Positions 9,047 through 16,411 of a stretch of 64,000 nt of DNA are shown here, piece by piece (the stretch's first letter is position 1; every line of letters starts with the position of its first letter). The notes below the pieces were generated by a model, which was not told where the DNA came from, did no database searches, and worked only from the letters and a program-made list of their open reading frames with translations. This DNA comes from JADKAC01 sp964492065 (lineage in GTDB: Bacteria > Bacteroidota > Bacteroidia > Chitinophagales > BACL12): positions 1 through 64,000 of the forward strand of contig CAZBHH010000005.1 of the NCBI GenBank assembly GCA_964492065.1, in the 5' to 3' direction. The translations under genes were made by a program, and so were the position numbers.

Positions 9047-9855
9047 AGTTTCTGTAATGTTAGAATATAATAATCTCCAATAGCACGAAACAGCGGCCAT
9101 GTTTTAATCCTGTTCTCCAGCCGTTGTAACCGGGAGTATATTGTTTTGTGCTTTGCGGGAAAGTGGACTAAATATGAGGGTGGAACAGTGGTACAAAGCC
9201 CTTCCAGTCCAACGCATTTTAATTTACCCGAAGCGATTTGTCTGATACGTGCAGGCCGGTAATACCAACAGCGGAAATAAACACCTTCAATATGCGCTTC
9301 GGCTCCTTTGGCGCCGGCAAACCGGCGGAAAGCAGTTTTAAAATTTCCCTTGAACATAAGCATGCTCTCCCAAAGACAAAATGGCGGCATGATAACCGCT
9401 GTCAATAGACCGCCCGGTTTAATAAGCGGGATACAATCGAGTACCACCTTTTGGATATCGGGAGTACAGTTCAATCCGGCAAGATTGGAAAACACCATAT
9501 CGAAGGGCCCGGTATGTTTTAATGTTTCCAGGTGATTGAAAGAACAAATTTCGGTGGTAATTGCGCCTTGCAGATTTGCCGCTATTGCCTTTTGGCGCAG
9601 TTGATATTGCATCGATTCCGAAATATCGGTGGCGTGAATGCGGTGACCTGCTGTTGCAAAATACAGCGCATCCTCACCGGTGCCTGCATTTAATTCCAGG
9701 ATGGTGGCGTTGGGTTTTAAGAACCGGTTGACGTGATCTCTTATGCGTTGGCGTTTGTACTGAACGATTACGTCGCCCGCATACAAGGCGTCGAACACAC
9801 CCGCCTGCCGGTCGAATGCATTTGCCGCCTGTTGTTCGTGCAAAGTTTCAGTCAT
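9043..9855 (-). CDS. Class I SAM-dependent methyltransferase
   Basis: 270 residues. Motif I is ILELNAGTGEDALYFA (residues 52-67), in which the first glycine is replaced by asparagine-alanine, followed by HATDISESM. The post-motif region (FDMVFSNLAGLNC, LLTAVIMPPFCLWE) fits small-molecule O/C/N-methyltransferases of the type-11/type-12 group. The long C-terminal part (GVYFRCWYYRPARIRQIA) probably forms the substrate cap. It overlaps the glycosyltransferase gene by 4 bases and lies 41 bases after cysS, so the pair is likely transcribed together. Substrate unknown. Confidence 0.87.
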   Translation of the reverse strand: MTETLHEQQAANAFDRQAGVFDALYAGDVIVQYKRQRIRDHVNRFLKPNATILELNAGTGEDALYFATAGHRIHATDISESMQYQLRQKAIAANLQGAITTEICSFNHLETLKHTGPFDMVFSNLAGLNCTPDIQKVVLDCIPLIKPGGLLTAVIMPPFCLWESMLMFKGNFKTAFRRFAGAKGAEAHIEGVYFRCWYYRPARIRQIASGKLKCVGLEGLCTTVPPSYLVHFPAKHKTIYSRLQRLENRIKTWPLFRAIGDYYILTLQKL

Positions 9856-9896
9856 ACCATCGGGTGTGCGGCATCACGGCGGATGGCAGTATCCCT

Positions 9897-11399
9897 TTAA
9901 TCCAAACTCCAGGTGGTGCCGTCTTTGCCATCTTTCAGTTGTATGCCAATTTGTTTCAACGTATCCCGGATTTTATCCGAAGCGGCAAAGTCTTTTCTCG
10001 AACGGGCGTCTTTGCGCAAATCGATAATGAGTTCCATGACGCTTTGCATCAGCGCATTATTTCCTTCTTCTTCGAATTTCAATCCGAGTATATCAAAAAT
10101 AAATGCGTGCACGGTTTCCTGTACACGCCTAAGAGTATAGGGTAATACCGGGGCCGATTTTTCGGCAGTATGAAACCACGAATTAATATAAGTGGAAATT
10201 TCATTGAGCGATGCGATTGCCTGTGCGGTATTAAAATCGTTATTCATACCATCGTACACATCCCTTAAAAATTTATTGCAAGCCAGTTCGCTGTCGGTAT
10301 CTACCGCCGGTCCCGCCTGTATCGCCTGTAAATTTTTTGCCGTATACATCAGTCGCTTGTATCCCTTTTCCGCTGCCGCCAGCGCTTCATTGGTAAAGTC
10401 CAGAGTGCTGCTGTAATGCGCCTGCAACATAAAAAATCTAACGGTCATCGGCGAATACCCGCGGTCTAACAAAGGATGCGTACCCGTAAATAATTCGTGT
10501 GGCAAAAACGAATTGCCGAGACTTTTGCTCATCTTCTGCCCGTTTACCGTCAGCATATTGGTATGCAGCCAGTACTTAACCGGGTCGGTGTGATTACACG
10601 CTATGCTTTGTGCAATTTCGTTGGTGTGGTGTGTCGGGATTAAATCCATACCGCCGCCGTGAATGTCAAAAGTCTTACCCAAATATTTAGTGCTCATTGC
10701 CGAGCATTCAATATGCCATCCCGGATAACCCATTCCCCAGGGCGAAGGCCATTGCATGGCGTGTTCGGGTTTTGCTTTTATCCAAAGTGCAAAATCCAGG
10801 CGTCCTTTTTTCTGTTCCTGGCCGCTCAGCGCCCGTGTATTATTTAATAAATCGTCCAGGTTGCGACCGGACAGTTTGGTGTAGGGAAATGCGGCGGCAA
10901 ATTTTTCCACATCAAAATAAATACTGCCCTCCGTTTCATAAGCAAACCCGCTGTCAAGAATTTCTTTTGTCATTTCGATCTGTTCGATGATATGACCGGT
11001 GGCCGTAGGTTCGATATTCGGCGGCAGAGTATTGAGGATTTCCATTATCCGCCGGAATGCCACACTGTATTTCTGCACAATTTCCATGGGCTCCACCCGC
11101 TCTAATGTTGCCTGCCGGCTGATACGGTCGTCGGAAATTCCGGCTGAATTTTCGATATGGCCGGCATCGGTAATATTCCTGACATAGCGCACCGCATAAC
11201 CCAGGTGGTACAGGTAGCGGTAGATCACATCGAAAGAAACAAAGGTGCGGCAGTTGCCGAGATGCGGTTCGGAATACACGGTCGGCCCGCACACATACAT
11301 CCCCACAAAGGGCGGATGCAACGGGGCGAACAATTCCCGTTGCCTGCTCAGCGTATTGTAAACGTATAATTCGTTCTGATGAAATAATTCTTTGGGCAT
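9897..11399 (-). CDS. cysS: Cysteine--tRNA ligase
   Basis: 500 residues, normal family length. It charges tRNA-Cys with cysteine in the cytoplasm. The class I signature is HLGN at 46-49 (HIGH position), the KMSKS loop is at 289-293, and the zinc ligands are visible: C37 in MYVCGPTVY, C232 in WHIECSAM and H257 in PTHHTNE. The C-terminal region (DFNTAQAIASLNE, LRKDARSRKDFAASDKIRD) is the usual anticodon-binding part. The ATG is preceded by a TAACTTTA box with a 4-base gap, suggesting a leaderless mRNA. Confidence 0.98.
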   Translation of the reverse strand: MPKELFHQNELYVYNTLSRQRELFAPLHPPFVGMYVCGPTVYSEPHLGNCRTFVSFDVIYRYLYHLGYAVRYVRNITDAGHIENSAGISDDRISRQATLERVEPMEIVQKYSVAFRRIMEILNTLPPNIEPTATGHIIEQIEMTKEILDSGFAYETEGSIYFDVEKFAAAFPYTKLSGRNLDDLLNNTRALSGQEQKKGRLDFALWIKAKPEHAMQWPSPWGMGYPGWHIECSAMSTKYLGKTFDIHGGGMDLIPTHHTNEIAQSIACNHTDPVKYWLHTNMLTVNGQKMSKSLGNSFLPHELFTGTHPLLDRGYSPMTVRFFMLQAHYSSTLDFTNEALAAAEKGYKRLMYTAKNLQAIQAGPAVDTDSELACNKFLRDVYDGMNNDFNTAQAIASLNEISTYINSWFHTAEKSAPVLPYTLRRVQETVHAFIFDILGLKFEEEGNNALMQSVMELIIDLRKDARSRKDFAASDKIRDTLKQIGIQLKDGKDGTTWSLD

Positions 11400-11403
11400 G
11401 GAG

Positions 11404-11411
11404 TAAAGTTA
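11404..11411 (-). promoter_or_regulatory. -7-like box (TAACTTTA) directly before cysS
   Basis: Minus-strand TAACTTTA differs from TAnnTTTG only in the last base and ends four bases before the cysS ATG, the same distance as in uppS, tadA and the response regulator. Confidence 0.5.
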
Positions 11412-11472
11412 AGGAAGGTAATTTCAAATTTTTACACCCCGGGATTTTATGAAGCCGGTGTGTGAAAAATTA

Positions 11473-12567
11473 TTATCTGAAAGCAAATGATGCGGTCACC
11501 ATGTAATGATCCGACCCGCTATTGGCGATGCGCCGGTAGTCCAGCACTTTAAATACTTCCTGTTGTAAAAGGATATAATCGATGCGAATCAGCGGAAAGG
11601 GTTTAAAGGTGGCTCCTAAGCCGGCGCCTTTTTGTAAAAATGCATCCTGCATATCTCCGGAAATGATGCGATAGGCATAGGATACCGGGGTGTCATTGAA
11701 ATCGCCGCAGATGATTACCGGGTAAGGCGAATTCTCCTTTACCGAATCTATCGCCTGCGCCTGCCCCGCCCTCAGGCTGTAACTGGTGCGCAACTTTCCG
11801 ACAATGCGCTTCGCCCGCTCTTCATTCAGCGATTCCATATCGGGAGATTCCACCATGTCCAAATCCTGCGGGGTAAGTTGATTGGATTGTAAATGGGCCG
11901 TTATCAGCCGCACTGTTTTTCCGTTCATATCTAAATCGGCAAATATGGTTGCATTGATTTCGCTCAATGCCTTGTACCTGATTTTACCGGTGTTCACCAC
12001 CGGGTATCTGCTCAGAATTAATATGCCGAAGCTGCGTGTGTGTTTATCGTTTTCATAGACTTTAAAATAATATTCGTATTTCAAACCGCTCGCCTTTTTT
12101 ATTGCGAGGTAATTGTCCTGTGCTTTTTTGGAATTGTGATAGCTGCTGAATTCCTGCAGGCAAATGATATCCGCCTGCACCTCGCCGATCTGGTCAACTA
12201 CACTTTGCTGATGCTCCCGGGAAGTGGCTGAGCTAAACTCGGTAAAACCCCGGATATTAAACGTGAGCAGCCGTATGGCGTCAGTATCCTCGTCGTGATG
12301 TCCGCCGAAATTCAGCGCATAGCTGTTACGGTGTGCCGGGAACCCGATGAGTAATACTACCAGAATATACATACTCACTTTTTTATTCAGGAAAAACCAA
12401 AGTACCAGGAACAGCAGGTTTACAATGAGAATGGGGATATACGCCAGGCCGAAGAAGGGGCTGAACCATACTGTTGCCGGGCTGATATACATGGAAGCAT
12501 ACGACGACAACAGCAATGCGGAAACGAAAATTGTTATAGCGAGCAGAATTTTATGAATCCAGTTCAT
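11473..12567 (-). CDS. Endonuclease/exonuclease/phosphatase family protein, membrane-anchored
   Basis: 364 residues. Two or three hydrophobic helices occupy residues 5-78, so the enzyme is anchored in the cytoplasmic membrane. The catalytic EEP domain follows with RLLTFNIRGF (near 99), ADIICLQEFS, ICGDFNDTP (GDFN motif) and the terminal GSDHYMV, which carry the metal- and phosphate-binding Asn, Glu, Asp and His. EEP enzymes cleave phosphodiesters in nucleic acids, phosphoinositides or sphingomyelin; a membrane-anchored form often acts on the outer side. It overlaps the first rhomboid gene by 4 bases and so is coupled to it. Substrate unknown. Confidence 0.9.
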   Translation of the reverse strand: MNWIHKILLAITIFVSALLLSSYASMYISPATVWFSPFFGLAYIPILIVNLLFLVLWFFLNKKVSMYILVVLLIGFPAHRNSYALNFGGHHDEDTDAIRLLTFNIRGFTEFSSATSREHQQSVVDQIGEVQADIICLQEFSSYHNSKKAQDNYLAIKKASGLKYEYYFKVYENDKHTRSFGILILSRYPVVNTGKIRYKALSEINATIFADLDMNGKTVRLITAHLQSNQLTPQDLDMVESPDMESLNEERAKRIVGKLRTSYSLRAGQAQAIDSVKENSPYPVIICGDFNDTPVSYAYRIISGDMQDAFLQKGAGLGATFKPFPLIRIDYILLQQEVFKVLDYRRIANSGSDHYMVTASFAFR

Positions 12568-13442
12568 TTCTTCTCATTGCTCACTTTAAAAAGAAATTCC
12601 TTTTCTTCTTTGGTAAGGCTGTCATATCCCGATCTCGATATTTTATCCAGGATTTCATCTACCCGTTTTTGATTGGTAGCGGCTGTTTTTTTTTCGTTGT
12701 TCTCTGGGGCCTTCTTCCTCACATAGGCTACCCGCGGCTTGTTGTATTTCGGCTTTTCATATGTATCCATCAGCCGAAATGCCCAACCGAACCAATTGAA
12801 ACCCCGGCGGTAGGAATAGATAAAAAAGAAACCCGCCAATGCGCCGCCGAGATGGGCGATATGGCCGCCGGCATTGCTGCCTGAGGAAATATTAATGATA
12901 TCGATGAGCAGTGCAACCAGCGCTATCCATTTTAATTTAACCGGACCGATTAAAAGCAGATACACCGTGTAGTCGGGTACTAAAGTAGCGGCGGCGACGA
13001 CGATAGCGAGAATGGAGGCCGAGGCGCCCACCAACATGGCGTTTGTCTGAAATGCCGGGGAGATGTTAAAGGTTACCATGAACAGCAAGGCGCCCAATAT
13101 CCCGCCTGTAATATAGAGGGGCAGGATGTAGCGCATATTCATAAACTGGGTAAATATTCTGCCGAAGAAAAACAGGAAAATCATATTAAACAGCACGTGA
13201 AAAATGCCGAATGGCGTATGCAGGAACTGGTAGGTAAGAATGCTCCAGGGTTGCCTGATGTACGTGGATGGCCGGTTTGGGAAATACAGCTTGTCCATCA
13301 CTTGCATAAACACATCTTGTTTACCGAAAACGGTGAACAGCAACATAATGAGACTTTGCAGTACAAACAAACCGATATTGACAATCAGCAGTTTTGTAAT
13401 AATATTGCCAAAGTGAAACTTATGTTTTATTTCGTTGAGCAT
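12564..13442 (-). CDS. Rhomboid family intramembrane serine protease
   Basis: 292 residues with six or seven membrane helices. The catalytic dyad is visible: Ser141 in VGASASI (GxSx motif) and His197 in GHIAHLGGALAGF. The conserved FHVLFNM segment that lines the active site is at 81-87. A cytoplasmic basic tail of about 70 residues ends the protein. It cleaves membrane proteins within their transmembrane segments. A second rhomboid lies immediately upstream, 5 bases away, and the membrane EEP enzyme overlaps downstream. From memory, mutL, two rhomboids and an EEP gene in this order is a recurring Bacteroidota arrangement. Confidence 0.93.
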   Translation of the reverse strand: MLNEIKHKFHFGNIITKLLIVNIGLFVLQSLIMLLFTVFGKQDVFMQVMDKLYFPNRPSTYIRQPWSILTYQFLHTPFGIFHVLFNMIFLFFFGRIFTQFMNMRYILPLYITGGILGALLFMVTFNISPAFQTNAMLVGASASILAIVVAAATLVPDYTVYLLLIGPVKLKWIALVALLIDIINISSGSNAGGHIAHLGGALAGFFFIYSYRRGFNWFGWAFRLMDTYEKPKYNKPRVAYVRKKAPENNEKKTAATNQKRVDEILDKISRSGYDSLTKEEKEFLFKVSNEKK

Positions 13443-13447
13443 GGGAA

Positions 13448-14152
13448 TTAATAAAAATGAGTTTTAGATTTTTGCCAATACTTAATTAAGACAAACCCTA
13501 CCAGCATCCCTCCCAAATGCGCAAAATGGGCTACGTTATCATTGGGCTTATTGATAAAGCCCATATACAATTCGATAGCCGTTAAAATTATGACTAAGTA
13601 TTTTGCTTTTAATGGCAACAGGAAATAAATATAGATGAGTGTGTTGGGAAACAACATGCCGAAGGCGAGCAATACGCCGTACACGGCGCCGGAGGCGCCG
13701 ATGGTGGGTGAGAATATCGCACGCAGCGTACCGATATTGCGCTCGGAAAAATTGCCGATAAAGTAACCGTCTTTAATGATATCGGGTGCAAATGAACCCG
13801 TTATCTGGTGCAATTGCAACGCATGCACTCCCGTATATAACAGCGCCGCTCCCAACCCGGTGACAAAATAATAAATGAGAAAGCGTTTGGGCCCCCACAC
13901 GTTTTCCAATACGGCGCCAAACATCCACAGTGCAAACATATTGAAGAACACATGGCCGAAACTGGCATGGGTAAACAGATGTGTAACTATCTGGTAAGGT
14001 CGGAATTCAGGCGCCGTGGGATAATACAACGCCAGTTTTTCAACTATGCCGGGGAAGGTGATAGTTGCGAGAAAGACCAAACCATTGATGATTAATAAAT
14101 TTTTTATTACTGGTGGCAGAAAATTAAATCTCTGCATTCCGAATTGGGTCAT
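13448..14152 (-). CDS. Rhomboid family intramembrane serine protease
   Basis: 234 residues, six helices, compact form. Catalytic Ser154 is in IGASGAVYG and His212 in HFAHLGGMLVGF; GHVFFNMFALWMFG carries the conserved HxxxN element at 67-71. It differs from its tandem neighbour by having the classic GASG motif and a 30-residue loop (about 113-146) between the third and fourth helices. It sits 11 bases after mutL and 5 bases before the second rhomboid, so all are probably transcribed together. Confidence 0.94.
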   Translation of the reverse strand: MTQFGMQRFNFLPPVIKNLLIINGLVFLATITFPGIVEKLALYYPTAPEFRPYQIVTHLFTHASFGHVFFNMFALWMFGAVLENVWGPKRFLIYYFVTGLGAALLYTGVHALQLHQITGSFAPDIIKDGYFIGNFSERNIGTLRAIFSPTIGASGAVYGVLLAFGMLFPNTLIYIYFLLPLKAKYLVIILTAIELYMGFINKPNDNVAHFAHLGGMLVGFVLIKYWQKSKTHFY

Positions 14153-14163
14153 GTGTATATGCC

Positions 14164-15969
14164 TTAATTTTTTTTGAGAAATTGTTTCACCAGGTAATCT
14201 AAACCAAAGGTAATAAATGTGTGGTTACCATCGGCAGACAGGTGCGGCTCCTTACAGGCGAACAATTCATCTATTAATGATTTAATTTCGATAGGCGTGA
14301 GCGCTTTTCCGGATTTAATGCAATTGTTTTTCGCCATACATCTTGCGAGCGCCAGGTGTTTGTCCAGCTTCAGTTCTCCGGCATTTAGCCTGAACTGTTC
14401 CAGCAAACTTTCGATGAGCTGCTTCTCATCGACGCCCGATAGTTCGGGTGGTATGCCGTGTATGACGAAGGTGTCTTTACCAAAGGGCTGCACATCGAAT
14501 CCGAGGTAATTGATATCGCTTAACAACGCATTGAGTATTGCGGCATCCGAGGATGAAGTGTGAATGGTAGTAGGGAACAACTGCTGCTGCGTGCTGTGTT
14601 TTTTATCGCTTAGCTGAGCGAGGTATTTCTCAAATAAGATTCTCTCATGAGCGGCCTGTTGATCAACCACTACAAAACCCGACTTAATCTGTGCGATGAT
14701 GAAATGATTGTGTACCTGGAAAGCCTGCAATTTATATTCTCCGGTGTCGAAGGGCAATGATTGACCGGTTTGCAGGTCATCCTGCTCCCGTGTTTCAAAT
14801 TTTTCATCAAAAGCAGTTGTACTTATCGCATCTGTAAACTGGCCGGCGCCGGTATGGTCATTTATTTTGCTCTGCATGGTTTTAAATACAGGCTCAGCTC
14901 CCTGTGATTTCATGGGCCGTGTAAATGCGGGCAGGTGGGCAAAGTTGGCATCCAGCTCGAAATCCAGGGTCGGTGTGATGCTGTATTGCGCCAGGGCATG
15001 CTTTACGGCTGCATGCATAAATGTATAGATAATGCGTTCGTCTTCAAATTTAATTTCCTGTTTGGTGGGATGCACATTCACATCGATACGCCGCGGATCG
15101 ATATCGATAAAAATGACGTACAGGGGATAACTGTTTTCGGGCAGTAGTGCATCATAAGCCGTTTTAATGGCGTGATGCAGGTAATGGCTCTTGATAAACC
15201 GGTTGTTGACGAAGAAGAACTGCTCGCCTTTCGTGCGTTTTGCATTCTCGGGTTTCCCGATAAACCCATGCACGTTAGTTACCGAGGTCTTCTCCTCCAC
15301 GGGTACCAGTTTTTCGTTGTAATTATTGCCGAACAAGTGGATAATGCGCTGTCGCAGGTTGGCTTTTTTCAGATGAAATATTTCCACGCCGTTGTGAAAC
15401 ATGCTGAAAAATATCTGCGGATTGGCAAGCGCAATTCTTTCAAACTCATCCATGATGTGGCGCAATTCCACGGTATTGGATTTCAGAAAATTGCGGCGAG
15501 CCGGTACGTTAAAGAATAAATTTTTCACTGCGACGGAAGTGCCTGCGGCAGTTTGGCAGGGCTCCTGGCTTTTCAGCTCGAAGCCTTCCAGGATGATTTG
15601 CGTACCCAGTTCCTCGGTGTGCAGCCTGGTCTTGAGTTCCACCTGGGCAATGGCGGCAATGGAAGCCAGGGCTTCGCCGCGAAATCCCATCGTGCGGATG
15701 TTGAACAAGTCGTCTGCACTTTTAATTTTCGATGTTGCGTGTTTCTCAAAACACATGCGGGCATCCGTATGACTCATTCCGCTGCCGTTGTCGATTACCT
15801 GGATCAGCGTTTTGCCTGCATCTTTTACAATCAGCCTGATTTCATCGGCGCCGGCATCCACCGCATTCTCCAGCAATTCCTTGACGGCTGACGCCGGGCG
15901 CTGAATGACTTCACCGGCGGCAATTTGATTTGCTATGGTATCGGGCAATAAATGAATCAAATCGGCCAT
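14164..15969 (-). CDS. mutL: DNA mismatch repair protein MutL
   Basis: 601 residues. The N-terminal GHKL ATPase is complete: IAAGEVIQRPASAVKELLEN (residues 16-35), DNGSGM (60-65), GFRGEAL (95-101). NVHPTKQEIKF (298-308) closes the transducer domain. The C-terminal dimerisation domain carries a variant of the endonuclease motif DQHAx2Ex4E: DQQAAHERILFE at 436-447 with Gln instead of the His. The later CPHGRP motif also appears degenerate (CKEPHLSADG). The protein couples MutS to strand removal; the altered motif leaves its nuclease activity uncertain. It lies 9 bases after the small membrane protein gene. Confidence 0.97.
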   Translation of the reverse strand: MADLIHLLPDTIANQIAAGEVIQRPASAVKELLENAVDAGADEIRLIVKDAGKTLIQVIDNGSGMSHTDARMCFEKHATSKIKSADDLFNIRTMGFRGEALASIAAIAQVELKTRLHTEELGTQIILEGFELKSQEPCQTAAGTSVAVKNLFFNVPARRNFLKSNTVELRHIMDEFERIALANPQIFFSMFHNGVEIFHLKKANLRQRIIHLFGNNYNEKLVPVEEKTSVTNVHGFIGKPENAKRTKGEQFFFVNNRFIKSHYLHHAIKTAYDALLPENSYPLYVIFIDIDPRRIDVNVHPTKQEIKFEDERIIYTFMHAAVKHALAQYSITPTLDFELDANFAHLPAFTRPMKSQGAEPVFKTMQSKINDHTGAGQFTDAISTTAFDEKFETREQDDLQTGQSLPFDTGEYKLQAFQVHNHFIIAQIKSGFVVVDQQAAHERILFEKYLAQLSDKKHSTQQQLFPTTIHTSSSDAAILNALLSDINYLGFDVQPFGKDTFVIHGIPPELSGVDEKQLIESLLEQFRLNAGELKLDKHLALARCMAKNNCIKSGKALTPIEIKSLIDELFACKEPHLSADGNHTFITFGLDYLVKQFLKKN

Positions 15970-15978
15970 CGGTAAATA

Positions 15979-16233
15979 TCAAATAAAAAAAATAAAGAAT
16001 AACAAAAGTAAAATGACGATTATAAGGATGCGCAAATTGTAAGTCTTTCGCTTGCTGCGGCGCAGTTCTCTCTTAAAATCCAGCAATTGGGAAAACTTTT
16101 CACCTTCGGGTGATTTTGCCCGCGATTGGGCTTTCAACTGCGCTTCCTCCTTCTTTGGATCCCAATAAATCGGTTTATAATTGAACTCCCGCGGTTTATG
16201 CCCTCCAAAAAAAGAATGTTTTCCGAACAACAT
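15979..16233 (-). CDS. Small basic protein with C-terminal membrane helix
   Basis: 84 residues. The first 60 are strongly basic and proline/tyrosine-containing (FNYKPIYWDPKKEEAQ, LLDFKRELRRSKRK). The last 20 are purely hydrophobic, giving a tail anchor with the basic part in the cytoplasm. I recognise no domain; similar tail-anchored proteins next to mutL occur in related bacteria (from memory). It begins the operon that continues into mutL 9 bases downstream. Confidence 0.75.
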   Translation of the reverse strand: MLFGKHSFFGGHKPREFNYKPIYWDPKKEEAQLKAQSRAKSPEGEKFSQLLDFKRELRRSKRKTYNLRILIIVILLLLFFIFFI

Positions 16234-16295
16234 CTTACTGAATATTTCTTTTATATAACGTCAACTTATCCTTTCGTTTGCGTTGTCTGTCTCCA

Positions 16296-16303
16296 CAAAG
16301 TTA
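16296..16303 (-). promoter_or_regulatory. -7 box TAACTTTG for the small protein-mutL operon
   Basis: The minus strand reads TAACTTTG, a perfect TAnnTTTG match, about 60 bases before the ATG at 16233. It lies in the 178-base divergent region shared with the GH3 gene. No -33 TTTG at the usual distance. Confidence 0.5.
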
Positions 16304-16387
16304 ACGAACTGCCCTGCAAGGTTTAGTAAATGGTACAAATAAGTTGTCATTGCGTGAATAAAATAACGGTTGTTATGCATCAATATT

Positions 16388-16395
16388 TACTTTTG
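16388..16395 (+). promoter_or_regulatory. -7 box TACTTTTG for the GH3 fusion gene
   Basis: Perfect TAnnTTTG match ending 16 bases before the ATG at 16412, so the leader would be about a dozen bases. Confidence 0.5.
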
Positions 16396-16411
16396 TAAAC
16401 ACACATAGGAC

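Noticed and set aside
9047..9100. Longer N-terminus of the GT4 glycosyltransferase
   Set aside because: The extra 18 residues overlap the upstream gene and do not resemble the fold; ATG 9046 in an ATGA overlap is better.
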